Assembly (NCBI RefSeq): GCF_036711975.1
Contig: NC_091968.1
Span: 62,001-126,000, forward strand
Direction of reading: 5' to 3'
DNA from: Onthophagus taurus
Lineage: Eukaryota > Arthropoda > Insecta > Coleoptera > Scarabaeidae
DNA: 64,000 nucleotides
This document shows, piece by piece, positions 23,963 to 35,187 of the stretch (position 1 is the first letter of the stretch; each line of letters opens with the position of its first letter). The notes beneath the pieces are model-generated. The model did no database searches, had not been told where the DNA came from, and was given only the letters and a program-made list of their open reading frames with translations. The position numbers and the translations under genes were made by a program.

Positions 23963-24742
23963 ATGCCACAAAACGAGTACATTGAACGTCATCGCAAACT
24001 CCATGGTCGTCGTTTAGATTATGAAGAACGTAAAAGGAAACGTGAGGCGCGTGAACCCCATAAACGTGCCCAAACAGCTAGAACACTCAGAGGAATCAAA
24101 GCAAAGATTTTCAATAAAGAAAGGCGCAATGAAAAGATTCAAATGAAAAAGAAAATTAAAGCCCATGAAGAAAAGAAAATTAAGAAATCGTCGGAGAAAG
24201 TTTCGGAAGGCGCCGTTCCTGTTTATTTATTGGACAGAGATGTTCAACAAAGAGCTAAAGTTTTATCAAATATGATTAAACAAAAAAGAAAAGAAAAAGC
24301 CGGAAAATGGGATGTTCCAATTCCGAAAGTGAGGGCCCAAGCAGATTCTGAAGTTTTAAGGGTGGTAACATCTGGGAAAACAAAGAGGAAAGCTTGGAAA
24401 AGGATGGTTACTAAAGTGACATTTGTTGGGGAGGGATTTACGAGGAAACCGCCGAAATTTGAACGTTTCATTCGACCTATGGCGCTAAGATTTAAAAAGG
24501 CTCATGTAACTCATCCAGAATTAAAAGCTACTTTCCATTTGCCGATTATTGGGGTTAAAAAGAATCCTTCTTCGGCTATGTTTACGAGTTTAGGGGTTAT
24601 TACTAAGGGTACGGTTATTGAGGTTAACATTTCCGAATTGGGGTTAGTTACGCAAGCGGGTAAAGTTGTGTGGGGTAAATATGCGCAAGTTACGAATAAC
24701 CCAGAAAATGATGGATGTATAAATGCTGTATTATTGGTTTAA
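23963..24742 (+). CDS. NSA2: Ribosome biogenesis protein NSA2 (TINP1)
   Basis: A single exon of 259 residues, the normal family length. It begins [20 protein letters not shown], the invariant start of NSA2. The N-terminal third is a very basic helical region. The C-terminal part holds an eS8-like beta barrel with [36 protein letters not shown] and the terminal [23 protein letters not shown]2 is a nucleolar factor needed for 27S pre-rRNA processing and 60S subunit maturation. It is preceded by an untranslated exon and sits 270 bases upstream of RpS27A in the same direction, consistent with shared growth-related expression. AATAAA at 24747 ends it tightly. Confidence 0.97.
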   Translation: MPQNEYIERHRKLHGRRLDYEERKRKREAREPHKRAQTARTLRGIKAKIFNKERRNEKIQMKKKIKAHEEKKIKKSSEKVSEGAVPVYLLDRDVQQRAKVLSNMIKQKRKEKAGKWDVPIPKVRAQADSEVLRVVTSGKTKRKAWKRMVTKVTFVGEGFTRKPPKFERFIRPMALRFKKAHVTHPELKATFHLPIIGVKKNPSSAMFTSLGVITKGTVIEVNISELGLVTQAGKVVWGKYAQVTNNPENDGCINAVLLV

Positions 24743-24995
24743 ATGAATAAAATTTTTTTAAAAAGCAAAGAATTTTTTTAATTTTAATAGATTTTTGTTT
24801 ACATCCAATGCTCGTTAGTGGTTGATTTCTTTTTAAATGTATTAACCACCTCCAAAACATTGGTAAAGAATATTTGATTCGTTTCCGGTTGTGTTTAACA
24901 CATTTTTTGTGTAAACCTTTGGGATGTATCAAACAATTTGATTATTATGTTATTGAGGTAAAACTGTATTAATATTTAAATTTGTCTTTAGATAA

Positions 24996-25543
<548 letters not shown>

Positions 25544-25789
25544 AAACGTTTTTCTTTAAGATTATGTAAAATGTATTTTTAAAAATTTGACTTGTCGAGA
25601 ATAAACTTGACAGGCAGAACATTTTTATCGTTTTCTTTTTAAAACCAAATTTCTTTAAAATGGTCGATAATAGTTACTATATTAGATTTAAGCGGAAAAA
25701 AAGGTCCATTTTCACTGAATTTCAAATAATGTTTAAAATTTAATCCAAAAAGACTTTTCGATACGATTATTTCAAAGAACTTGTATATA
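25544..25789. other. RpS27A 3' end and short intergenic
   Basis: Contains an AATAAA signal at 25600 and otherwise AT-rich sequence running into the TA-flanked foldback element. Confidence 0.4.
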
Positions 25790-26992
25790 CAGGATGTATC
25801 TGAATGACTGCAACAAACTTCAAGGGGTGATTCTTTAGTGAATTTTAAGGGTACTTTGATATATGAACCATGGGCGACTTCGGCTCCTCTAAGGAGCTAC
25901 ACCCCTCCAAAAATGGCGGAAAATTTTGGTTTAATTTGTTTTTCTCAAAAACCATAAACGCTAGGAAAATGAAATTAGGGGAATATGTTTAACTCATAAT
26001 AGGGCATGTTTTGACCCTACTTGTACTTTCAACCTACCCTTCTAAAGTACTAAACGTAACCACCCCCTTCACATTTTTGCTAATATTTTTTTTATGCAGA
26101 TGATAAATACATTAAAAAAAATTTATCTAGGTAGATGAAAGTATCCTAAAACTTTTTTGTTTCTCTAAAATTTTTCCAAAAACGACTAATTTTTGAGAAA
26201 AAAAATAAAGCAAACACTGCACGTTAAACATTGGGGTTGTCGATCAAAAGTTGGAATGAATTTTTAATGAAAAAATCTTAGTAGGCTTTGCAATCTTTAT
26301 CAAAAATATTTTTGACGTTTAAATGTCAGTGTTTTTCTTATTATTATTATTGTTTTTCAAATTAATTTTTAAATAAAGTTCTATCGCATTTACGCTCGTT
26401 CACTCGACGTTTCAAAATTTTAAATAAAACAATAATAGTACGAAAACCACTGACATTTAAACGTCAAAAATATTTCTGACAAAGATTGCAAAGCCTACTA
26501 AGATTTTTTCATTAAAAATTCATTCCAACTTTCGATTAACAACCCTACAGCTTAACAGTTAGTGTTTGCTTAATTATTTTTTTTCTCAGAAATTATTAAA
26601 TTTTCGAAGAACATCAAAGAGACAAAAAAGTTTTAGAATAGTTTTATCTATTTAACTGAAATTTTTCCAATGTATTTATCATCTTCATAAAAAAAATCTA
26701 GGCATAAATTGAACGGGGGTGGTTACGTTTAGTAGTTTAGAAGGGTAGGTTGAAAGTACAAATAGGGTCAAAACGTGCCCTATTATGAGTTAAACATATT
26801 CCCCAAATTTCATTTTCCTAGCGTTTATGGTTTTTGAGAAAAACAAATTAAACCAAAATTTTCCGCCATTTTTGGAGGGGTGTAGCTCCTTAGGGGAGCC
26901 GAAGTCGCCCATGGTTCATATATCAAAGTATCCTTAAAATTCACTAAAGAATCACCCCTTGAAGTTTGTTGCAGTCATTCAGATACACTCTG
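25790..26992. mobile_element. Foldback (long-palindrome) DNA element, 1.2 kb
   Basis: The left arm (25790 to about 26385) is the near-exact reverse complement of the right arm (about 26405-26992), leaving a loop of a few dozen bases. The ends read ACAGGATGTATCTGAATGAC and its complement, flanked by TATA on both sides, as in TA-targeting elements. The arms differ at only scattered positions, so the copy is young. No transposase is encoded. It lies between RpS27A and a Tigger relic. Confidence 0.85.
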
Positions 26993-27305
26993 TATAAACA
27001 GTTGTAAACACTAAAACTTGAAGCCAACGCAACACGCGGTTTGTTTACTAACACCCTTTGTCGAAATCAGTTTAAACAATGAATGTGCACAGATCGGACC
27101 AGCGGCCGATTATAGCTGAACATTCCCGAATATTATTGCCCCTAGGATAAGGCTTACACTAAAATAAACAAACCTATTTGCGAATCAATAAACGATTCGT
27201 TTTTCTTCATTTTTATTTATTTATATTTTCTTTGTAAATAATTTGTATGTAGAGTATACTAGTACTTTTAGTTAGAAATAAAACTTATCAATCAAAATAC
27301 TACAT
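26993..27305. other. Intergenic
   Basis: AT-rich DNA between two transposable elements. No feature could be supported. Confidence 0.4.
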
Positions 27306-28320
27306 ACCGAGATTCGTTTATGCCGGGGTTCCGTGCCGAGAGACACCGGCATAAACAAAATCGGCGTAAAATGAACACAAATATAATGGACGATATAAGG
27401 TTAGGTTCCATGTCAAAATTCTAAGAACAATCTAACATGTTTATTTAATACATATCCTATTTACATAATATATTCAAAATAAATAATAATTTCTCGATAT
27501 AAATTAATATATTTTTTGAAATAAATACTAACTCACTAGTTCGTCGGTACTAAATTAAACTCTTTTTGAAAAAAGCATCCAATTTCATTAGCTTTGATTG
27601 TTGCTTTCTTGCAGAATCATAGCATAATTTGCGCTTCGATTGTAATCCCCATCTATCTCAGATCTCACCTGTTAACCTTTCTATAAAGGATAGGATACGA
27701 GTTAGATCGTCCGTTTTTAGGATTTTCCTATCATTTTCTTTCTCATCCTCCTCTTCTTCGGGATTTTCTGATTGAGGGCGATCATAATATATGCCTCCAT
27801 CAACTCTTCTAATTCTTGATTTGAGAGTGGTTGGTCATGCACGTCTAACAGTTCGGTCACATCTTCAGTTGTTACGTCTTCGAATCCACATTCGCGTGTA
27901 AGCCTGATAATGTTTTCGTTTATGTTAATATTATTTATCAGTCTATCCTTGGCGGCTTTAAATCCAGGATCGCTACGTTCTTCTCGCGAAATAAACGTTC
28001 TCGATGGCAACTTCTTCCAATAGAGACATGTTTCATCAAAATTGAAGATGAGATTTGCAGGGTAGTTCCCTTGTTGCACAATTTCTTGAAACTTTTGAGG
28101 GTAACCTGCTGGTGCTACTACATCAGCGCCCGCTGCTTCGCCGCTTAGTTTACTGCTACGGATATTGGTTCGAGAATTGAATCTCGTGACCCACCCAGTG
28201 CTTGCCAAGAAAGTTTCGCCAGTGTTTTCTTCCGCCTTCAAATCAGAAAAATCAATAGGCACCAACCGGTGTAATTGTGAATCAGCGTAAATCGAACCGG
28301 CGCAAACCGACGTTTACCTG
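27306..28320 (-). mobile_element. Tigger/pogo-family DNA transposon, internally deleted
   Basis: The minus-strand frame 28265-27717 encodes part of a Tigger DDE transposase. LIFNFDETCLYWKKLPSRTF and SREERSDPGFKAAKDRL match the catalytic core around its first Asp residues. The N-terminal DNA-binding domain and much of the catalytic core are missing, and the C-terminus is fused to an acidic tail. Imperfect terminal repeats (CAGGTAAACGTCGGTTTGCG inward from 28320; TTCGTTTATGCCGG near 27312) and flanking TA bases define the ends. It cannot mobilise itself. Confidence 0.8.
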
Positions 28321-28465
28321 TATATTGTTTCTACGTCCTCTGATTAATTTAAAACATTACATTATATTTATTCTGTTTAATACATTCAAGTCTTATTAAA
28401 ACGTGACAAAGATATAGAAAAAAAAACCATTCTACAATTTATAAAACTGTTACGACAATAATTTT

Positions 28466-28659
28466 TTAATTGGTAGTTAGTTTAACAATTGTAATTTTAT
28501 ATAAGAAATTAGGATTCTCTTTGGATACGCCACTACATAAAGTCTGCCCAATTTCATCTAAATCGTACACGCCACTGTCGCTAGGACCAAGGTGAATTTT
28601 GTTTCCAACCAAATGCTCTTGCGTTGGCTTCCAACCCGTATAGGGGCGAACATAGGCTT
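28466..28659 (-). pseudogene. Unrecognised open segment, possible terminal exon or gene fragment
   Basis: On the minus strand an acceptor-like TATATAG at 28660 is followed by about 64 codons without stop. The frame reads AYVRPYTGWKPTQEHLVG, later GPSDSGVYDLDEIGQTLC, and ends in TAA at 28466. The composition looks like real protein, with varied residues and Trp, Tyr and Cys present. I do not recognise the family. No partner exon is visible nearby, since the Tigger element and SdhC flank it. It may be a gene fragment. Confidence 0.35.
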
Positions 28660-28893
28660 CTATATATACAATTTCTTTGGATTATTTGATAAAATAATAA
28701 ATCCCAATAAACTTTTAATCTTTATTTTTTTAAGTATAAATTACATAATGACCAAAAATAAATTAACATAATAGTTTAATGAATAAATTTATTTACACAC
28801 CCCTGATTTATTAAATAAAATCAGGTTTTAAAAAAAATCAACAAAAAATACTGTTTTTTTTTAATCATTTTCTGTATCTCTCTGTAAAGGTCA

Positions 28894-29584
28894 TTATAGC
28901 ATAGCAAGAACACCCGCTGCAATAATAGAAATCCCAAGCATCGCATAACCACTTGAATAAACTTCTTTAATAGTAAGGAGTTTGCCCATATCCCAAGCCA
29001 AGTGACGAATTCCATTTACATAATGGTAAGCAAGAGGTACAGCAAAGCACATTTTTCCTATAAAGTGAGTAAACCAACTTATATTCTCCAAAGATGACAT
29101 GTAATACATGAGATCGTGGGATGTTAACATTGTTCCAACACTTAAACAAACTAAATAAAAACCAAGTGCCATTCCTAAAACAAAAATTTTTTTTATCATT
29201 TAAATAAAATAATATGTTTTTAACCTGTTGCTCTATGAGTAATTGACAACATTGCTGTTAATTGCGGTTTATAAATGAGTAGATGAGGTGATAGAGGTCT
29301 TCCAATTTTCATGTTCCTCTCGTCGTAACCCTCGCATGATTGAGGAGGTGCCGGTTGTGCTTTTATTGTAACTGGTCGTGCCAAAAGAATCAAACTTTTA
29401 TTCGCCGCAACATATTTGAGAAGTTGTCGGTTTTGATGAAGCCTTACATAATCAAAGAAAAAAGTTTAGGTTATAAAATTTTTGTATGTAATTAAATGTT
29501 TATTTTATAAGATTATTAAGTGAGGTGATTATTTTAATAACTTTAACTGAAACATTTAGAAACTTACCTGAATATTAAAGCCAT
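28894..29584 (-). CDS. SdhC: Succinate dehydrogenase cytochrome b560 subunit, mitochondrial
   Basis: Three coding exons on the minus strand: 29584-29568 (17 bases, MALIF plus two bases), 29442-29225 and 29174-28894, together 171 residues. An N-terminal presequence is followed by the family signature GRPLSPHLLIYKPQLTAML and SITHRATG, whose His is a haem b ligand region. Three membrane spans follow, with YHYVNGIRHLAWDMG conserved in the third region. The protein anchors complex II in the inner mitochondrial membrane and helps bind ubiquinone. The ATG at 29199-29197 lies in intron sequence and is not the start. It is divergent from LBR across about 470 bases. Confidence 0.95.
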
Positions 29585-30055
29585 TTTATCGAATTAATAA
29601 AATGATAGCTGTTGTCAAACGTCAACTCTCAAATGACAGTTGGGAATCACTTCAACGATTTATCATTTTGTTGGTTTTATTAGTAATTGTTATCGGTTAC
29701 ATGGATTATGATAATTAAGATAAAAAGAATGTTTTTATTGTAATAAAAGAATTCAAAATTATTTTCGTTTATATAAGAAAAATATAAATACGGTTGTTGT
29801 TTCGACCCTAATAGTAATTGGCGACCAATGGGGAGACGTTATTTCGAAACAATCATAGCGTGCTTTGATCAGAAGCGTCACTTCGTTAAAATAAGCGTCT
29901 TTTTCCTTTTAGTCTTCAATTTTATGTCTTACGAACAAATTTCCTCATTAATTTATAAAGGTAAGCGTTTAAAAATCCCAAATAATTAATTATTTTGGTT
30001 AATTAATTTTTTCGCGTCTATTTTTAAACGTTCTAACCTCTATTTATATTTTTAG
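29585..30055. promoter_or_regulatory. Shared divergent promoter of SdhC and LBR, with LBR leader
   Basis: The interval separates two oppositely transcribed genes. A leader for LBR probably ends at 29960 (AAAG|GTAAGC), with an acceptor at TTTTTAG before 30056. The leader contains an ATG at 29924. Spliced to the coding exon, it would give a short upstream frame of about 15 codons that stops before it can join LBR, a possible translational brake. Confidence 0.45.
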
Positions 30056-32165
30056 ATGTCAGGTAGGGTCCCCAAAGAGGAAACAATTCGTGCAAGTCGA
30101 AGAAGCCGTCCTACAAGATCGCCGGCACGAAAAAAGAGTCCCGCTCGGACCCCAAAAACTGGCGGGAAACGCTCGGGAAGTAAGAGCCCTTCCAGAAAAT
30201 CCGAAAGTATGATAACAACACCCACAAAAAAACGTAGCCCAGCTAGGGGGACGCCAAGTAAAAAAAGTCCAAGTAGAATACCTCGTACAGAGTCATTTAA
30301 AGAACCTTCATTAACTAAAATAACCACGAGTACACCTATTTTAGATGTTGATACTGATTCTGATGTTGAAACAAAAATACCTAAGCCCTCCACACAGATT
30401 AGAGGAAGAACAAGGACAAGTATACGTAAAGAAATTACTTCGGTAAGATCAGCATTGAGCAATTTAGATTTGGATGGGTTAACAATGAGAGTAACACGAT
30501 CGATGACACCAAAAGAAATTGATAAAGGAATAGGAAGCGACAAAATCGTTCATTTAAAAGAAGATTTTTTTACAAAACGCGAATCGAAATTGATCGAGTA
30601 TTCCGATGAAGATGATGTTCCGTTATCAAAGCGTATCGATTTGATGGAACCCATTTTTAAACCAAATTTACAATTTCGTATTGAATATGGAGGGATGTGG
30701 GGAACCCTTTTTTTGATCGTTTTCCTACCGTTATTTACAATAACAATTGCTCAATATACTATAATGAAAAGTTACCCAAATTTATCGAAAATTGCTTTTT
30801 ACTTTGATCTCTATTCGTATCTTGGATTTGCAATTTTCGCACTAATTAATTTTATCGTTTCCATGATTCGGTTTGGTCCTAAACCGGAGGGTCAATTAAA
30901 AATTTTTGCTTCGTCGAATTTTGTTGCAAATGGAATTATTAATTTTGTCGTTAGTTTGGGCGTAGTTTTTGGTTTGGAATTTTATGGATTTCAGATTTTT
31001 GATTATGTTAATGGGCATTATTTGCAACTAACCGCGGGAGGATTGTTGTTTGGGATTTTTCTTTCTGTTGTGTTGTTTGTGAAAGCGCATTATGTCCCTG
31101 TCAGTGCGCTAAATATTATGGGAGATACCGATAGTTTTATTTATAATTTTTTTATTGGGAAAGAAGTTAGTCCGGTGATTTTTGGAGTTCATATGAAGAT
31201 TTATTTAATTCGATTGGTTCATATTGGTCGGGTAAGTAAAATAGAACTAAAAATAAATCTAGAATTAACACTATCACTAGAAGAGAACTAGAAACATTAC
31301 TGCTAGCGTCAGTTCTAGTTTTAGTTCTAGTGTTACTTTTACCTAGTTGAGTTAACAGCTTTCGTTGGTACTTATAGATTTAAAATAAATTTCTTTAACC
31401 TTTTTTTATTGATTTCAGAGCATCTTAACAACAGCGATCTTATCGAAAAGTCTTGATATAAACAAAATCGTCGCATTATATCCAAATTTAAGTAACATTC
31501 ACTCATTAAATTTAAATTATTCTTTGTTGGCCATTTGTTTTATGACTTATATCACAATGTTTGATCGAATATTTTATGAGAAAGTTATGGCGAGTACCTT
31601 CGAAATACGCCATGAAGGACATGGGTACTTAACGAACGTTTATTTTATGAGCACCTTATTTTTATATGGATTAATACCAAAGTACGTTCACGATGCTCGA
31701 TTACAATTAAATCCCTACATTTTGGGATTGGTTTGTTTGGTATTTTTTATTGGATATATCATAAATCGAGGGAGTATGAATCAAAAATATTGGTTTAGAG
31801 TGAATCCATTTCATTCGAGTGTTTCTTGTAAGTAAATTTGAACTCTTCATGTTGGAATCATGTTTTTTAATTGTTGTTAATTTATAGATTTATCTACAAT
31901 ACAAACTTCCCAAGGAAAAAAATTATTGTGTGGGGGTTTTTGGGGAATCGTTCGACATCCGAATTATTTTGGCGAAATTATGATGAATTTAAGTTATGCT
32001 CCGTTTACGTGCGGATCTGGTTTGTTGATTTACATTTTATGTACGATTCCGGCATTGATTTATCGAACGACAAGAGTTGAGTTTAGGTTGAAACAAAGGT
32101 ACGAAGTCGGATGGGATAGGTATTGTGAAAATGTGAGGAAAATGTTTATCCCGAAAGTGTTTTAA
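30056..32165 (+). CDS. LBR: Lamin B receptor (ERG24/sterol reductase family)
   Basis: Three exons (30056-31231, 31419-31827, 31888-32165) give 620 residues, close to vertebrate LBR. The N-terminal 170 residues are basic Ser/Pro/Arg repeats (SPARKKSPARTPK, KKSPSRIPR), resembling the RS-rich nucleoplasmic arm that binds lamin and chromatin. Eight or so hydrophobic segments start near residue 215. The C-terminus carries the delta-14 sterol reductase signature GGFWGIVRHPNYFGEIMM and RYEVGWDRYCENVRKMF. The vertebrate N-terminal Tudor domain is not present. Insects do not make sterols and fly LBR is reported to lack reductase activity, so a structural inner-nuclear-membrane role is most likely. The start MSGRVPKEE follows the leader acceptor directly. 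Confidence 0.93.
31265..31345 (+). repeat. GTTCTAG-rich repeat in LBR intron 1
   Basis: The intron carries AACTAGAAAC and TTCTAGTTTTAGTTCTAGTG in inverted and direct arrangement. The same AGTTCTAGTTTTAGTTCTAGTGTT-type sequence forms the outermost end of the Penelope-like copies (12465, 54115) and recurs at 37605-37630. It is probably an orphaned element end or a target-derived repeat. Confidence 0.45.
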
Positions 32166-33546
32166 ATGAAATTTTTCTTTTAAAAAGTTGATTTTGAATT
32201 AATTTGTCTTTTATTTTATAAGTAACTCAAGATGTGTGTCTAATTTTTTTTCCTGGAATTTTTTTATATTAATTTCTTATTTTATGTTTTTGTGCAATTA
32301 TTTAATCTTTAATTTTTAATCTTTGTGGTCAATTCACTTCCTTACCTCTTGATAAGTACAAATAAGTTGATTTAAAAATTTATTAGAGTACATCGATTAA
32401 TCCAAAAAGTGGGTTAAATCTTAGAAACCTAAGGTTTTCTTTTGTAAATTGTAATTTTTTACAAATACATTAATACAGAGTTTAGATTTTCATTTTTTTC
32501 TTCCCATATGTTACAAAAATAATGCAAATAGTTTGGATAATTTGTGGTGTAAACGTTTCAAGCTTAGTAATAATTTAAAATTTTATTGGTCGGTTTGCGA
32601 ATGTTAATTTTTGAAATGTGCTAAGGTTAATGAACAAAAACAGTTTTAGAGGCTCCAAGAATAACATCTCACTGCGGAATTTTGGAAATGAATCCAAGCA
32701 GACTACTCGCCCACATATCCCACTGAGTTACGACTCTGCTATTATTATTAATATATTATTTACGCGAACTCAGACATTCGTAATAAAAACGCTTTAACGT
32801 CGATTTTTTTACATCATTTTTTACTTTTTGCCTTAAATCAATACAAGAAAAAGAAATACAACAAATAGAAGAAAAAAAAATAATGTTGTTTAATTTTATA
32901 AAGAAATGCGTGACAAAACACGAATGTAAATCAAGTTAATGCTCGGTGCAAGTAACTCGTCGGTGTAGTGTTTAGATTTTGGCGGCCGTTCAACAATCGT
33001 CTGCCGTTCATTAGAGTTTGCCCGCGGACGTGTTTATTGTGGAACTAAAGAGATCTAACCAAAAGTCAATATACTGACTAGGACTTAGATTTATTGCCAT
33101 GCCTGCAACCGGAATTGTTACAAAAATAATCCTAACGATTTGTTTCAAACAAAACACTCAATCAGATTTTAAAAACAACTCATTGTTTCTTACTTTATTC
33201 ATTTTAAAATTCTTGATACTAAATTATTAAGTAACAATTTGATGTGCAAAATCCTTTAAACTAAAACTCTCTTTAACATGGTAAACGTGTCTCGCCAGGT
33301 TGGCCGAAATTGCAAATCTAAAATTGTCTGTTTGTATATGCGAGTAAAATAACTTGAAAATACGACAAACTACGCGGACTAAATTATGTATACATTTATT
33401 ATAGCAAAATTCGACAACCAAAATTGGTAATTTATCTTTAAGCTTTAGTGAATATGTCTTCGTCTATAAGACCTTTAAAGCAAATAGAATGGAGAATCCA
33501 TGACTTTGTCTAATTATTGTCGAATGAACGGATTTTATCTGATTAA
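32166..33546. other. LBR 3' flank and intergenic
   Basis: AT-rich with no supported gene. A small GC-richer patch at 32930-33060 (GGCGGCCGTTC, GCCCGCGGACG) may be an untranslated exon or promoter, possibly for the plus-strand gene at 41.5 kb. There is no proof of this. Confidence 0.35.
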
Positions 33547-35184
33547 GGGCCGGGTATCTAGTAATTTGTGCCGTAGATTGGTAACATTAACGTCTTTTTT
33601 TTAAATTTGAACTGATTTTGACAATAATAACAATTGTGTAAACTGTGCAATAGACAACCTAAGCCTTAACGTCATAGCGATGGGCGCAGCTTATACCGAC
33701 TCCAAACATTTTCGTTGCTAACTGTGTTGCTAACGGTAAATCACCATATGCAATTTTTCATTAGTGTTAAAATAAAATAAACTAAGTGATGACATTTCAA
33801 ATGACATTTTTTGGCGATTTATCGTTAGCAACGCAAATGTTTGGAGTCAGTATAAGCTTCGCCCATCTCTGTGACGTCAGACTTAGGCAGTCTAATAGCA
33901 TCTTGAAAATATAGAAAAATGTTTAATTTCTACGATACTAGTATTATACTACTATCGTACAAATTACTGGCTACTGCTACTGTAGCAGTAGACAGTTCGA
34001 AAACAAATTTTTAGTTAATGTGTTTTTAAGTAGAAGAAAAGAAAAAGAATTTAAACAACGACCTAACCACATTGCGCAGTGGGATGAAACGGATTTTTTT
34101 AGACGGTTTCGGCTTTCAAAATAAAATATTATTGGGCGACAGTGGCTACAGATTATCACGCTACTTAATTACGCCGTTGCCAAACCCTACGTTACCACAG
34201 GAAAACTTATTTGAAGAGGCATTACGTCGCACGAGAAGAACTGACAATTTCCCATATTGTCGTTAGGAATTAAATTTAAATTAAATTATGGGGGGTCCAG
34301 GGTACAAGCGATAATTGTTGCTTGTGCCGTATTACATAACTTCGCTATATTAAATGGCGAAGATGAGGAAAACATTCCAGATGGATACGCTCATGGTGGC
34401 AATGCAGACGATAATAATTGCAGAGCACTGTCTGAGTTTATTAAATATTTTTCAAGTATTAGAAATGTTATAGAATCGTATTATTTATTTAATAATAATT
34501 TTATAATAAATTAATTTAACAAAAGATGTAGCGAATTTTTAATGATAAAGCTGTTTTTAGTAATGTTTTTTTAATAGTCAGGTTATTTATTTCTATTAGT
34601 TGTTTGTTAATTTGAGATTGTTTCTTCTTGTAGTAATTTCATTTTTAAATTTGTTAGATTAGCTGTAGTGTCTAGCCAAGGCAGAATGTTTTGCCCAGTA
34701 GCAGAAAGATTTATGTTTTTAGTAGGTCTTTTTCTTTTTCTGGTTTGCAAAGCTCAATGTTAGGCTTTTTTTAATTGGACAGGAGACTAATGACTCCAAC
34801 TATTATTTCCTTCCACAATGTCATCTATAACTAGAACCAATTATTATTTATATTCTATAATATTAGCTACATTTTCTACTATTTCAATTAATCGTCAACA
34901 CTCCTCTTGTGTATAACTAGTAGCACGTTTTTTTTCCTTTCATAACAACAAACTAACCAAAGTTATTCACGACAGACTAGGTTTTTCAATGTTGTTATAT
35001 AAAAACCTTGGTAACCATAGATATCTGGCGGATAACTGTCTTATCGGCACCATCTTGAGTACCCGATAAGTTATCCTGCCGATAATTTCCCCGACAAAAA
35101 TATCCGTACATTGTACAGTACAAACTAACTTATCGGCCAGAAAACGCTATCGGGAAGTTTATCAGCGTATTGTACAACCGGCCC
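33547..35184 (+). mobile_element. PIF/Harbinger DNA transposon, decayed, with TAA target duplication
   Basis: The ends are GGGCCGGGT at 33547 and ACCGGCCC at 35184, each flanked by TAA (33544-33546 and 35185-35187), the target duplication typical of Harbinger. The plus strand at 34080-34515 encodes the C-terminal half of a HARBI1-like DDE nuclease. It shows ILLGDSGYRLSRYLITPLPN, then after a frame change VQAIIVACAVLHNFAILNG. The first half of the nuclease and the Myb-like partner protein are not recognisable. A 244-bp MITE is inserted at 33651-33894. Confidence 0.88.
33651..33894. repeat. MITE nested in the Harbinger element
   Basis: The left end TAGACAACCTAAGCC...GATGGGCGCAGCTTATACC is mirrored on the right by GTATAAGCTTCGCCCATC and CTTAGGCAGTCTA. 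Arms of about 75 bases enclose a short AT-rich centre. It is younger than its Harbinger host. Confidence 0.75.
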
Positions 35185-35187
35185 TAA

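Noticed and set aside
24244-24471. Minus-strand frame opposite NSA2
   Set aside because: It is antisense to a highly conserved ribosome-biogenesis protein.
30052-30543. 163-codon minus-strand frame opposite LBR exon 1
   Set aside because: It is an antisense shadow of the Ser/Arg/Pro-rich LBR N-terminus; the plus frame continues into conserved sterol-reductase sequence.
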